Below are positions 25,701 through 35,335 of a stretch of DNA of 64,000 nucleotides, piece after piece; position 1 is the stretch's first letter, and the number at the start of each line of letters is the position of its first letter. The stretch comes from an uncultured Bacteroidales bacterium (GTDB taxonomy: Bacteria > Bacteroidota > Bacteroidia > Bacteroidales > Bacteroidaceae). A model generated the notes under the pieces. It made no database searches. It was not told where the DNA came from and was given only the letters and a program-made list of their open reading frames with translations. The stretch covers positions 1 through 64,000 of the forward strand of contig CACYOC010000006.1 of NCBI GenBank assembly GCA_902775975.1. The letters are read 5' to 3'. The position numbers were made by a program, and so were the translations under genes.

Positions 25701-27863
25701 ATGAATGATATGAAGAAAACTATCTTGTTTTTAGCACTCGTTGCACTACCGCTGTTGCTTGCTGCTCAGACGCAGCAGGGGTATGTAAAGACCCGTGGCC
25801 GCATGGTCAACGGGCAGCATGTTCGTGGACAAGGACTGCAGGGGGCGATGGTCGTCGTGCAGGGCGGTAACAAGGTGGTGACGCAGAGCAGCAACGGCGC
25901 TTTCTCTATCGCTGTGCCGTCAAAGACGTTCCTCGTACAGTCGGTACAGAAGAAAGGCTATCAGTTGGTGGATGCTGATGCTACCAAGAAACCCTATCAA
26001 CTGTCGAGCAATCCGCTGTACTTGGTGATGGAGACTCCCGAGCAGCAGACGCAAGACCGGCTGGATGCTGAGCGGAAACTGCGCCGTACGCTACAACGAC
26101 AGTTGCAGGAGCGTGAAGACGAGATAGAGGCTATGCAGGTGTCGCTTGCCGAGAAACAACGGATGCTGCAGCAGCTTTATGATGACCAGAAGAATAACGA
26201 GAAGCTGATCGCCGATATGGCGAAGGAATATGCTCAGATGGACTATGACCAGATGGATGCGCTGAACCAGCGCATCAGCGATGCTATCCTCAATGGCCGT
26301 CTGACGGAGGCCGACTCCCTGCTTCGTAGTAAAGGTGATATGCAGAGCCGTATCGCCAGGATTCGTCAGGAGCAACAGGCAGAGGCTCAGCGTGAAGCCG
26401 AGATAGCTCGAGAACAAGCTGAGTTGGCAGCCAGCAAAGAAGGCACCAAGCGCCGTTTGGATGATGCTGCCTCCGACTGCTATAAGTTCTTCGACCGCTT
26501 CAAATTAGCCAACCAGCACGACTCTGCCACCTACTACATTGAGTTGAGGGCAGAGCTAGATACCACGAATGCTGTATGGCAGTTCGACGCGGCAAAGTAT
26601 CTTCAGGAACAAAAGCAATATGCTAAATCTGCACCCTATTATGAAAGGTCACTACGCCTTTGTCGCCAGTTGTTTCAATCCAACCCTCAGGCCTATGAAT
26701 ATATTTTAGCCTCGACACTAAATAACTTAGCAGTCCTGTATTCAAACACCCAGCGATTTACAGAGTCAGAGTCACTGCACAAGGAGGCCTTGGAAATCTA
26801 TCGCAGGTTAGCTCAATCCAATCCTCAAGTTTACGAACCTGATGTGGCAAGGACGCTGATCAATCTGGCTGTTCTGTATTATTATACTAAGCGATTCTCA
26901 GAGGCTGAAGTAATATACAAGAATCTATTGGAAATCTGGCGGCGCTTAGTACAGTCCAATCCACAGACGTATGAACAATATCTGGCAATAGCACTGAATA
27001 ATTTAGGCCTGCTATATTATGGCATCCAGCGATTTTCAGAGTCAGAGCCGCTGTACAAGGAGGCTTTGGCAATCCGTCGCAGGTTAGCTCAATCCAATCC
27101 TCAGGCCTACGAGCCTGATTTAGCTTCTACGCTGAACAACTTGGCAAACCTGTATCAGAACACCCAGCGATTGACGGAGGCAGAGTCGCTATACAAGGAG
27201 GCTTTGGAAATCTATCGCAGACTTGCTCAATCAAACACTCAGGCTTATGAGTCTTACGTAGCTGGGACGCTAAACAACTTGGCAGCATTGTATAAGGACA
27301 CCAAGCGATTCACAGAGGCAGAAACGACGTATAAGGAGGCATTGGAAATCCGTCGCAGGTTGGCCCAATCCAATCCTGAGGCCTATGAACCTGAGGTGGC
27401 GATGACACTGTACAACTTGGCAAACATGTATAAAGACACCCAGCGATTCACAGAGGCAGAAACGACGTATAAGGAGGCGTTGGAAATCCGTCGCCGCTTG
27501 GCTCAAGCCAATCCGGAAGTATATGAACCCGCTCTGATTGCGGTGCAAACTAACTTGGCGAATGTTTATTTGAACACTCAGCGATTGGCTGAGGCCGAGC
27601 CGATACTCAAGGAAACACTGGAAACCTGTCGTCGTTTGGCTCAGACAACCCCTCTGATATATAATCCTTATGTGGCTGTGGTACTTTTCAATATGGGCAA
27701 CCTGTCCTTTCAGCAACAGCGGTTTGCCGAATGTGAGACATATTTTAAAGAGTCACAAGAAGTGTATAAGTTATTAGAAAAGACACGTCCTCATGTTTAC
27801 GACACTCAAATCGCCAACATTCAAAAGATTCTGGAGTATCTGAAAATACTGCTGAAACGATAG
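25701..27863 (+). CDS. exported TPR protein, type B copy 2
   Basis: The start is the ATG at 25701 (MNDMKKTILFLALVALPLLL signal peptide; the ATG at 25710 is an alternative). Residues 25-175 duplicate the type B start at 21196 almost exactly, then a coiled coil leads into about nine NPHP3-type TPRs (RFTEAETTYKEALEIRRRLA with SNPEAYEPEVAMTLYNLA). These TPRs resemble the array of the preceding type A gene rather than the TPRs of the other type B gene, so N-terminal and TPR modules have been recombined. It is the last gene of the A, CHAT, B, A, B row. No C-terminal beta domain like that of the first B copy is present. Confidence 0.75.
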   Translation: MNDMKKTILFLALVALPLLLAAQTQQGYVKTRGRMVNGQHVRGQGLQGAMVVVQGGNKVVTQSSNGAFSIAVPSKTFLVQSVQKKGYQLVDADATKKPYQLSSNPLYLVMETPEQQTQDRLDAERKLRRTLQRQLQEREDEIEAMQVSLAEKQRMLQQLYDDQKNNEKLIADMAKEYAQMDYDQMDALNQRISDAILNGRLTEADSLLRSKGDMQSRIARIRQEQQAEAQREAEIAREQAELAASKEGTKRRLDDAASDCYKFFDRFKLANQHDSATYYIELRAELDTTNAVWQFDAAKYLQEQKQYAKSAPYYERSLRLCRQLFQSNPQAYEYILASTLNNLAVLYSNTQRFTESESLHKEALEIYRRLAQSNPQVYEPDVARTLINLAVLYYYTKRFSEAEVIYKNLLEIWRRLVQSNPQTYEQYLAIALNNLGLLYYGIQRFSESEPLYKEALAIRRRLAQSNPQAYEPDLASTLNNLANLYQNTQRLTEAESLYKEALEIYRRLAQSNTQAYESYVAGTLNNLAALYKDTKRFTEAETTYKEALEIRRRLAQSNPEAYEPEVAMTLYNLANMYKDTQRFTEAETTYKEALEIRRRLAQANPEVYEPALIAVQTNLANVYLNTQRLAEAEPILKETLETCRRLAQTTPLIYNPYVAVVLFNMGNLSFQQQRFAECETYFKESQEVYKLLEKTRPHVYDTQIANIQKILEYLKILLKR

Positions 27864-27877
27864 CAAATGCACCCAAC

Positions 27878-28081
27878 GAGGACGGCTTTCGTGACCGGTG
27901 AGGACGGCTTTCGTGACTGGCGAGGATGGCTTTCGAGGCTTGTGAAACGGCACTTCGTCAATGGTAAAGTGGCACTTCGTCAATGGTAAAGTGGTACTTT
28001 GTCAATGGTAAAGTGGCACTTTATCGTAAAGAATGTGGTACTTTGCCGCAAAGAATGTGGTACTTTGTCGGCAAAAATGTG
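27878..28081. repeat. two blocks of 22-bp tandem repeats
   Basis: Three 22-base units occupy 27878-27943 (core GAGGACGGCTTTCGTGAC). Six 22-base units occupy 27950-28081, beginning at 27950, 27972, 27994, 28016, 28038 and 28060. Their shared core is GYACTTYGTC, with CAATGGTAAAGTG in the first three and AAAGAATGTG in the later ones. The two blocks have different sequence but the same period. There are no spacers, so it is not a CRISPR. The array lies in the 515-base gap between the TPR cluster and the next CHAT gene. Confidence 0.8.
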
Positions 28082-28175
28082 GCGCTTCAACGAGCAGAGC
28101 GGAGTTTTTCGGCTATTCCCCTCATTTTGGGGAGTAAAATCTTCTGTAACCCTGATTCGCAAAGGGATTGGAGGC

Positions 28176-28204
28176 ATGAGGGGGATGCGCCTGATCCCCC
28201 TCAT
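28176..28204. other. strong hairpin in the intergenic gap
   Basis: ATGAGGGGGAT at 28176-28186 and ATCCCCCTCAT at 28194-28204 are perfect complements around a 7-base loop. There is no following T-tract, so termination is possible but not assured. It lies about 100 bases upstream of the CHAT 2 promoter, in a G/C-run-rich stretch also holding CCCCTCATTTTGGGG at 28120-28134. Confidence 0.6.
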
Positions 28205-28308
28205 AACCCCAACATATCCCCCTCCTTTTTGGGCACGATCCCTCTCATTCGATTTTCTGCACAAGTCTCTTGCTGTCAAGCGGATTGCCAAATTATTTTT
28301 CTTTTTCC

Positions 28309-28339
28309 TTTGTCGTTTAGGAAATAGTTTGTATCTTTG
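28309..28339 (+). promoter_or_regulatory. CHAT 2 promoter with shared TTTAGGAAATA element
   Basis: TTTG at 28309-28312 and TATCTTTG at 28332-28339 are 19 bases apart. Between them lies TTTAGGAAATA, five bases before the -7 box. About 50 bases around this site are nearly identical to the promoter at 32990-33020. It overlaps a GTG at 28337, so the true start of the following gene must be the ATG at 28379. Confidence 0.8.
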
Positions 28340-28378
28340 TGGCGTAAATATGTGTTACTATTGACTTTAGATTTAACG

Positions 28379-31300
28379 ATGAAGCAGATAGCAGTTTTCC
28401 TTTTTTTGTTGTTGGTATGCGTCGAGGCCTTTTGCCAGAGTGAGCGTAGTAATGAGTTGTATGCCAAGGGCGTAGAACTGTATCAGGCAGGGAAGTACAA
28501 GGAGGCTATACCGCTGTTTGAAAGTGCTTTGGCATTGGACACTATAGAGATGGGGCCGGAAAAGTGCCGCAGGAAAAGTTGTGAGCCATGGGTGGCTTCG
28601 AGCTATTACAAGGCTGGCGACTTGGAGAAAGCTAAGAAGTGTCGTCGCTATGAATATGATTTGCCGACTATCGACCGGCGCTTGACGGTGGCAAGCGACT
28701 CGTTGTGCGACGAGGCTATGAAGTTGGTGGTGGCAGGCCGCGCTGGAGAAGCTGTTCCGTTGTTCGAAAAGATACGCGAGATGGAAATCGACGAAATGGG
28801 CGGTGAGTCGTTGCTGTCTGTCGGTACTACTTCGACGTTGAGTTTCGTCTATGCCTTCATCGGTGACAAAGAAAAGGCAGTGAAGGCTGCTCTTTCGGCT
28901 ATTGAGACCAACGGGCGGCTTTATGGTGCCGATACTCGCAGTCAGGCGTTGTGGATGCAAAATGCTTGTAACGTGTTTTTGAATATTGGCGACATCAATC
29001 TCTATGATGCCATGCTCCGACAAATGCTGTCGTTTCTGGTGAGCATCGGCGAGGAGAACGATGAGTTGGCAGAAAAGATGCTGAATGAGTCGGGAGCACT
29101 TTATGACCAAGTGGGTGACTACGAAAAGAAAGATGCTCTTGATGCTTTTATGAAGCAGCGTATTAAGGATAGGTATGGTGCGGAAAGCATAGAGCTGCTC
29201 CGTTTTCTGACGAGCAGGCTGAGTTCGAATCTTAACCTGAAACGTTTCGATGTGGTGTTGTCGCAAGTTCAGGAGGTGGAGGATTTCGCCCTCCGTGTTG
29301 AAGGAGAAGAGGGCGATCATCGTATTATTGCAAAGAGTTTACGAGGTATAGCGTTGTTGGGCATGGGTCAGACCAAGGCAGCCGTTAAAGAGTTGCGCCA
29401 GTGCCTGAAACTGAGTAGAAAGAAAAACAACCCCGAAATCATTGCACCCATTATTTCCACGATTCTGATGGCGCAGAGTGTTTTGGGTAAAGAAGATAAA
29501 CAGTTGCTGGAAGAGGCTGTGACTCTCTTAGACAATTTTACTCCTACGGATGACAACCTCTGGTCTTACGCAAGCTCTTCTGTTTCGTTAGCTGAGGCGT
29601 TAGCCATCAATCAGCGTTTTCACGAGGCTGCAATGATTGTCAATAGGAGTATGGAGGTCTATGAACGCCGGAACCAGTATGCCCCACTGTTCATGTCCTG
29701 TCTGATTTTGCTTTTAGACGGTCAGTATGTCCAAGCACGTCAGGCCAGTAGCAAGGGTTTGGAACTGCTTAACAAGGAGCTGAGCTATCAATATGCAGCT
29801 ATGGCTGTCAATCAGTCGAAGGATAATATCAATGCCGCGTTAACGATGGTGGCTAACCTACAAGCACAAGAGGGGGGAGTATTTGCCGCTGATACTACTA
29901 AGTACTCGCTGGCCATGATTCAGCAGGACTTGCTGCAATCGAAACTTGCCATACTTGATCATCAGGATAGCATCGGTTCAGACGTTTTTATTTCCACGCT
30001 GGCAGAATATGCCCGTATAGCTTACGTTCAGACCAAGGACGAGGTGATGGGTGACAGTATATTACAGTATTATGGTCAGAAGATTCAAGATGTCTATGGT
30101 AAGGAGTCGCCCCGCTACTTGCTCATTCAGCAGATAAAGGAACACTGCGCCTTCGAGAAGACTTCGGAAGGACACCTGGCGGCTTTTCGGCTGACGCTGG
30201 TAAAAGAGGGTTCGGAAGAATACCAGGAGTTTCAGCGGCAATATGAAGAAGCCTTTGCCCTTTGGAAGGCCAACGGAGGAAAAGACCCCGATGAGGAAGG
30301 GTTGACGGCGAAAGACTATAAGAAATATGATCCGCCGTATCTGTGGAGACTGAATGAAGAGAACGCCCAGTCGGTGGCTGACTCATGCCTGATGGCGTTG
30401 CAATACTTGGAAAGCATTCTTCCGACAGCAAAATTTGCGAATGATACTCCTCCGTATTGGTATATGCGAGACCTGATAAAGACGTGGTGTGTAAGTATGG
30501 AAATCATGGGGCGTCAGGAAGAAGTCGTTCCCAACGTCAGAAAATGGCACGCTCTGTTGCGCGATACCGACGACCAAGTGCTGTTTACATTGTGTTGGGC
30601 GTGGCTATGCGGACGGGAAAGCGACTATGGTCTGCTGGAGCAGGAAGTGGCAGGAAACGACCTGAAGGACAGGGAAGTGTTACACGCGGCAGTCATGTTC
30701 AAGGCTTTGAAAGAGATGACTGACGTTTCGTCTTATGACTCCAAAAAATGGAGCGCGAAGACCAAGAAGGAACTGGACGAGACCATCCTTAAGATGCAAG
30801 CAACGGAGCAGTATCCTGATAGGCTGGCAGACAAGATGTTCATACATCGCAGCATGATATATTGGAAATATTATTGGAAACTCGACTTCAGCGACAAGCG
30901 TTATCTCAAGTCTGACTTTCTCAAAATCTATGAGTTGTTGGAGAAACATCCTGAACTGCAGGGCTATCGCGATGCTTATGAGGCTATGAACGTGCTCTGT
31001 GAAATCGCTGGAGATTATAGCTATGGAGATGATGCCTTGGTGGTAAAGGCAGACCAAATGCGTCAGGCCGTCAAACGGACATGTATCAAAGTCCAACAGC
31101 AGAAAGAGAAAGCCTATACGATAGCTCATTGGCCGCAATTCTTCTCATCAAACGTCTCCCTTCGTTTTTTGACCACTATTTCTTATAATGAGAAAGATCT
31201 GGAAGATCTGGAAGAGCGTATCCGTTATGCCTACATGCGTGAGAAAGCGACTCCTTTCTCGAACACTTCAGAACAATACGATGACGTCATGGCATCGTGG

Positions 31301-32923
31301 AATGAAATAAGAGAACTTCAGAAGAAATCTTTTTCTGACAGCAAGGCGCTAATGGATAAGATAGAAAAGTTGACAACGCAGGTTTGCCAATATCTTGATG
31401 ACGAAAACGTCTCGGATACAATCCGCTCTTTGGCATACGACATTGCCCTTTTCGGAAAGGGATATCTGCTCAGGTCAGAGCAGCAACAGCGAAAAGTCAT
31501 CTTGCAGTCAGGCAATCGTACCGTCTTACGCCAATATGACGAATATCTAAAACTTCAGCAGCAATTAGACAACAGTTCACTGTCTGATGAGGAGATAAAA
31601 GAACTGACCTCGAAGACACAAGAGATGTGGCAGAATTTGCGCTATGCCTCCAAAAGTTTTGATGATTACACCAAGACGATGGAGGCCAGTTGGAAGTCGG
31701 TAAGAGATGCTTTGGCTGCTGACGAGGTGGCTATTGAGTACCTTCGGTCGGGAGAACTACTGAACCCCTATTATGCTTTGATACTCAAAAGAGAATATAC
31801 AGCTCCGCTCGTCGCTAAAGTGGGGTGGGAGACAAGATTTACCGAGCAGCCTGATTCGTTATATACCATAAGGGGGAAATACTCTACACCGTGGCCTTTC
31901 TACATTTCAAGGAAGGATAGGGAAGACATTCATCCTCTGGAGGGAGTAAAGCGTATTTTCGTGTCTCCGACGGGTGCGTTGCATCAACTCTCCTTAGAGT
32001 CTATGCGCAATCTCTTTACTGATAGTGTGATGTCTGACCAGTACCAGATATTCCGAGTGACCAGTACGAGAGAGTTGATGGAGAGAAAGCATGAGAAGAA
32101 GCAACTGAAGGCGATGCTCTATGGAGGAGTAAACTATCAGCTGGGTGCCGATGAGTGGGAAACACTTGCTCTGGAAAGGTCTTCCGACAAACCGCAGTAT
32201 GCCATGCGCGACGTCCCAATGCTGAGCAGAGGTGCTGTAGAATCAGCCCTGCAACCATTGACGGGAACCGTGCAGGAGGTGGAGGACATCTCGAACGTGT
32301 TTGCTCAACAAAAAATGGATGCAGTATGTCTCATGGGAAGTAAGGCAACAGAAGACCATTTGAAAGCTTTAAGCGGCAGTAGTTATAATGTATTGCACAT
32401 AGCAACTCATGGCTTCTATCAGTCGGAGCGTGATGCAAAAGATGTTATGGCCGTCACTTTTGCCCGTGATAAACGTACGGCTGAGGCAAATGCCTTGAGC
32501 CGTTCAGGACTCTTTATGGCTGGTGCTTCTGCTGTTTTCGATGAAACGCCGATACCATTCAATGTTGATGACGGAATCTTGACGGCCCTTGAGATTTCCC
32601 ACCTTGACCTGACGAATATGAATATGGTTACGCTTTCAGCCTGTGAGACCGGACTGGGCGACATTACGGGTGATGGTGTCTTTGGCTTGCAGCGTGGTTT
32701 CAAGAAGGCTGGCGCTCAGAGCATTCTGATGTCGCTATGGAAAGTTGATGACGAGGCAACGTGTATGCTGATGACGGAATTCTACAAGAACTGGGTAGGA
32801 CGGCAAATGACGAAGCACGACGCCTTGGAAACTGCCAAACGGACAGTGCGTAGCCACAAGGAGAAAGGATGGGACAATCCAAAGTATTGGGCGGCATTTA
32901 TCTTGTTGGATGGACTGGACTAA
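28379..32923 (+). CDS. exported TPR-CHAT peptidase 2
   Basis: The 1514-aa product starts at ATG 28379 with a signal peptide (MKQIAVFLFLLLVCVEAFCQ), directly after the mapped promoter. TPR-like helices (YAKGVELYQAGKYKEAIPLF near residue 25) run through about residue 1000. The CHAT domain (about 1110-1514) contains the catalytic His1344 in NVLHIATHGFYQ and Cys1422 in VTLSACETGLGD, then GVFGLQRGFKKAGAQSILMS, LWKVDD and YWAAFILLDGLD. Caspase-like cleavage outside the cytoplasm is predicted; the substrate is unknown. It is a single-gene unit with its own promoter, and the gene for an MscS-type channel follows under a near-copy of that promoter. The architecture is close to CHAT 1, but the sequences are only distantly alike. 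Confidence 0.8.
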   Translation: MKQIAVFLFLLLVCVEAFCQSERSNELYAKGVELYQAGKYKEAIPLFESALALDTIEMGPEKCRRKSCEPWVASSYYKAGDLEKAKKCRRYEYDLPTIDRRLTVASDSLCDEAMKLVVAGRAGEAVPLFEKIREMEIDEMGGESLLSVGTTSTLSFVYAFIGDKEKAVKAALSAIETNGRLYGADTRSQALWMQNACNVFLNIGDINLYDAMLRQMLSFLVSIGEENDELAEKMLNESGALYDQVGDYEKKDALDAFMKQRIKDRYGAESIELLRFLTSRLSSNLNLKRFDVVLSQVQEVEDFALRVEGEEGDHRIIAKSLRGIALLGMGQTKAAVKELRQCLKLSRKKNNPEIIAPIISTILMAQSVLGKEDKQLLEEAVTLLDNFTPTDDNLWSYASSSVSLAEALAINQRFHEAAMIVNRSMEVYERRNQYAPLFMSCLILLLDGQYVQARQASSKGLELLNKELSYQYAAMAVNQSKDNINAALTMVANLQAQEGGVFAADTTKYSLAMIQQDLLQSKLAILDHQDSIGSDVFISTLAEYARIAYVQTKDEVMGDSILQYYGQKIQDVYGKESPRYLLIQQIKEHCAFEKTSEGHLAAFRLTLVKEGSEEYQEFQRQYEEAFALWKANGGKDPDEEGLTAKDYKKYDPPYLWRLNEENAQSVADSCLMALQYLESILPTAKFANDTPPYWYMRDLIKTWCVSMEIMGRQEEVVPNVRKWHALLRDTDDQVLFTLCWAWLCGRESDYGLLEQEVAGNDLKDREVLHAAVMFKALKEMTDVSSYDSKKWSAKTKKELDETILKMQATEQYPDRLADKMFIHRSMIYWKYYWKLDFSDKRYLKSDFLKIYELLEKHPELQGYRDAYEAMNVLCEIAGDYSYGDDALVVKADQMRQAVKRTCIKVQQQKEKAYTIAHWPQFFSSNVSLRFLTTISYNEKDLEDLEERIRYAYMREKATPFSNTSEQYDDVMASWNEIRELQKKSFSDSKALMDKIEKLTTQVCQYLDDENVSDTIRSLAYDIALFGKGYLLRSEQQQRKVILQSGNRTVLRQYDEYLKLQQQLDNSSLSDEEIKELTSKTQEMWQNLRYASKSFDDYTKTMEASWKSVRDALAADEVAIEYLRSGELLNPYYALILKREYTAPLVAKVGWETRFTEQPDSLYTIRGKYSTPWPFYISRKDREDIHPLEGVKRIFVSPTGALHQLSLESMRNLFTDSVMSDQYQIFRVTSTRELMERKHEKKQLKAMLYGGVNYQLGADEWETLALERSSDKPQYAMRDVPMLSRGAVESALQPLTGTVQEVEDISNVFAQQKMDAVCLMGSKATEDHLKALSGSSYNVLHIATHGFYQSERDAKDVMAVTFARDKRTAEANALSRSGLFMAGASAVFDETPIPFNVDDGILTALEISHLDLTNMNMVTLSACETGLGDITGDGVFGLQRGFKKAGAQSILMSLWKVDDEATCMLMTEFYKNWVGRQMTKHDALETAKRTVRSHKEKGWDNPKYWAAFILLDGLD

Positions 32924-32989
32924 CGGCTCGCGGTCATTAGGAAGACCATTGAAAAGTAATGCTGTAATGTAAGAAATTTACCTTTCCCC

Positions 32990-33020
32990 TTTGTCGTTTA
33001 GGAAATAGTTCGTATCTTTG
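32990..33020 (+). promoter_or_regulatory. MscS-channel promoter, near-copy of the CHAT 2 promoter
   Basis: TTTG at 32990-32993 and TATCTTTG at 33013-33020 are 19 bases apart with TTTAGGAAATA between them. From CCTTTG to GTGTTA the roughly 50 bases differ from the CHAT 2 promoter at only about two positions. Confidence 0.8.
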
Positions 33021-33037
33021 TGGCGTAAATGTGTGTT

Positions 33038-34132
33038 ATGAATTTTTTTAAGTCGATAAAAAAATACGCAAAGCTGGATCTGAACTTTCTGGCTTCTAAG
33101 TATTTGGTGCTACAAATTGTAGGGGCTTTTTTTAGGCGATGGCCGTTCATTGTTATATTCTTGATACCTTTTATTGCCCAACTCATATTCCATTGCATTC
33201 ACGATCATTGGTATCACTTTGTTTACCTGACATTGGCAGCTATACTCCTCATTTCGGTTTGCAATACGCTGACGAATGTCTTTAATCTGAAAAAGAATGA
33301 GAATGGTATTACCTGGTGTCAGATTTTCATCCTGATTGTCATCGGATGTTGGATAGTTGGTACCATGATTATCTTCGATGTGAAGCAGCATCCTCGGTTG
33401 GCAACTGCAATTGGAGTGGGAGGTTCGATGGTCGGCTGGATTTTCCAAGATACGATTAAGGGCGTGGTAGCTTTTATCCATCTGCGCTTGAACGGCCTGC
33501 TGCAGATTGATGACTGGATTATGGTGCCTAAGTATGAGGTTGATGGCGAGGTAAGGCGCGTGACGCTGACCACAGTCACTCTCTCGAACTGGGATACGAC
33601 GACTTCGTCCATTCCTATTAGTGCGCTTCATGGCGACCATTTCAAGAACTTGAAGAAGATGATGGACGGAAAGACATACGGACGCCAGATGCTTCAGACG
33701 TTCATTTTCGATACGGGGTGGATTTATAACCTGTCAGAGGAAGAGGCAGAAAAGCTGAAACAGTCTGCCGACATTATGAGCTACTTGCCTGAAGAAGAGG
33801 TGAAGGCAGGTGCCACCAATGCGCACCTTTTCCGTATCTATCTGTTCCACTGGCTGATGAACCACCCCCATGTCTCTCAGCAGCCGCGTCTGATAGTTCG
33901 CTGGCTGGAGCAGAGAGAATGTGGCATGCCGTTGCAGGTGTATGCCTTTATCATCGATAGTTCATTGGCTGCTTTCGAGCGACAGCAGTCGCTCATCATT
34001 GAACATATTCTGCAAATGCAGGAGGCGTTCGGTCTCAAACTATATCAGAGTCCGTCAGCATACGACGTCAGCAACAGTAATATTCACTTGACCGCCAAAG
34101 CGGCTACTTATAGATACGGGGAGGAGTTGTAA
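33038..34132 (+). CDS. MscS-family mechanosensitive channel-like protein
   Basis: Three transmembrane helices (about 36-52, 60-82, 93-114) precede the MscS core: the glycine-rich pore-helix region (ATAIGVGGSMVGWIFQDTIK, about 122-141) and the beta domain (DDWIMVPKYEVDGEVRRVTL and TLSNWDTTTSSIPI, to about 197). A C-terminal cytoplasmic region of about 165 residues follows. The family opens under membrane tension and releases ions or small solutes. I chose the ATG at 33038; an in-frame ATG at 33029 lies very close to the predicted transcription start. The gene leads a unit with RyR 1, a small exported protein and CHAT 3, so a channel coupled to signalling or effector genes is likely. Confidence 0.85.
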   Translation: MNFFKSIKKYAKLDLNFLASKYLVLQIVGAFFRRWPFIVIFLIPFIAQLIFHCIHDHWYHFVYLTLAAILLISVCNTLTNVFNLKKNENGITWCQIFILIVIGCWIVGTMIIFDVKQHPRLATAIGVGGSMVGWIFQDTIKGVVAFIHLRLNGLLQIDDWIMVPKYEVDGEVRRVTLTTVTLSNWDTTTSSIPISALHGDHFKNLKKMMDGKTYGRQMLQTFIFDTGWIYNLSEEEAEKLKQSADIMSYLPEEEVKAGATNAHLFRIYLFHWLMNHPHVSQQPRLIVRWLEQRECGMPLQVYAFIIDSSLAAFERQQSLIIEHILQMQEAFGLKLYQSPSAYDVSNSNIHLTAKAATYRYGEEL

Positions 34133-34135
34133 GCT

Positions 34136-35293
34136 ATGAGCAGGATAGAAGAGAAGCCTTTCGGCATGTTGAGGAAGAGTGACGGGCAGCCTTTCAGCGA
34201 AGAAACGGTGAAGAACTGGTATATCGCTCGTTCTTTTGTTTTGGAGCAATTGGCAAAGGTGGAAGAGAAAATAGCAATCACTCCCAATAGCAATAAGCAT
34301 CTGCATGTGGTGGTAAGAGGGGATCATGCACGCATGCTGGCTATTGTCCGGCAAGTGGCGCTGTTTGCTCACTATGTCAACTTTGATGAAGAAAACGAGG
34401 ACGTGACGAAGAAGAACCGAACGGTGATAACGATCGTTAGTCACGATCCAGATATTCGGGAAAAGCTGATGGCTGAGGAGTATCTGTGTAATCTGCCGAA
34501 ATACTGTGCCTTCAAGTATAACGATTCCTATACGCTGAATATGGACTCGTTTATTGACATCGAGATACATGTGGTGAAGGACTATCCGGAGGATTCCCAA
34601 GAGGCAGCCCTGCTTTCTGTCTGTCAGGAAATGGTGGACACCTATTGGTACAAGAGACAGCAAGAGCATTTCGATGCGATTGACACCCGCATGGCCTTCT
34701 TCACTGATAAGGTGTATCATATTGGAGAGACAATAGATAATCTGCCGTCAGAAGATATCCATTGCGCCAAACGCTATGCTATGGCGCTGAAAGTATTCCG
34801 TCATCAGAAGTTGACTATAACCCCTGAGAATATTTTCAGTGATAATGACAGTCAGGCAGTCATAAGAGAAAAGATGTCGAATATATTTTGTTCCGACTGT
34901 TTTAAATCCAGACAAAGGTCTGTTATGGCTTATTCGGAGGAGAAGAAAAGAAACGGGGAACAGGTGAAACGCTTGGATGACTTGTGGGAAGACATGAACA
35001 ACGCCCTTTCAAGGAGCGAACATGCACGCTGGGTGGTAGAGAAACTTATCATGGGCTATAGTCCGTTAAGCAGTCAGCAGCGTATGAGGGATGAAGACTT
35101 GTCATACGACGCGCAGAAGAGGACTCAATATCGTAAGAAGTTGAAACGAGACATTCGACAACTTGCACATATCGACCTCTGTTCCTACAGAGACCTTCGG
35201 CGCATCAATCCCGACAATATGAAGTACGACAGTTTCCTGATGCTTGCCATCCCCAGGATTCTTGAAAGGATGAAACGAGAAGGAGAAAGCTGA
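34136..35293 (+). CDS. Rossmann-like plus RyR-domain protein 1
   Basis: The 385-aa cytoplasmic protein has no signal or transmembrane segment. Residues about 53-150 look like a Rossmann/TrkA-N-type domain (LHVVVRGDHARMLAIVRQVA, then NRTVITIVSHDPDIREKL). Residues about 282-340 resemble the RyR domain (LSRSEHARWVVEKLIMGYSP, then DIRQLAHIDLCSYRDLRRIN), a module first named from ryanodine receptors and found in bacterial signalling loci. The same two-part layout occurs at 39116-40639. It starts three bases after the MscS stop, so the two are translated from one message. A role in sensing a nucleotide or other ligand is inferred from the fold; the ligand is unknown. Confidence 0.65.
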   Translation: MSRIEEKPFGMLRKSDGQPFSEETVKNWYIARSFVLEQLAKVEEKIAITPNSNKHLHVVVRGDHARMLAIVRQVALFAHYVNFDEENEDVTKKNRTVITIVSHDPDIREKLMAEEYLCNLPKYCAFKYNDSYTLNMDSFIDIEIHVVKDYPEDSQEAALLSVCQEMVDTYWYKRQQEHFDAIDTRMAFFTDKVYHIGETIDNLPSEDIHCAKRYAMALKVFRHQKLTITPENIFSDNDSQAVIREKMSNIFCSDCFKSRQRSVMAYSEEKKRNGEQVKRLDDLWEDMNNALSRSEHARWVVEKLIMGYSPLSSQQRMRDEDLSYDAQKRTQYRKKLKRDIRQLAHIDLCSYRDLRRINPDNMKYDSFLMLAIPRILERMKREGES

Positions 35294-35335
35294 AAAAGAT
35301 AATAGTTTTGTCGAACAAAATAATTAGAATTGCTT

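Noticed and set aside
27878..28081. CRISPR array
   Set aside because: Units are contiguous 22-mers with no unique spacers and no cas genes are nearby.
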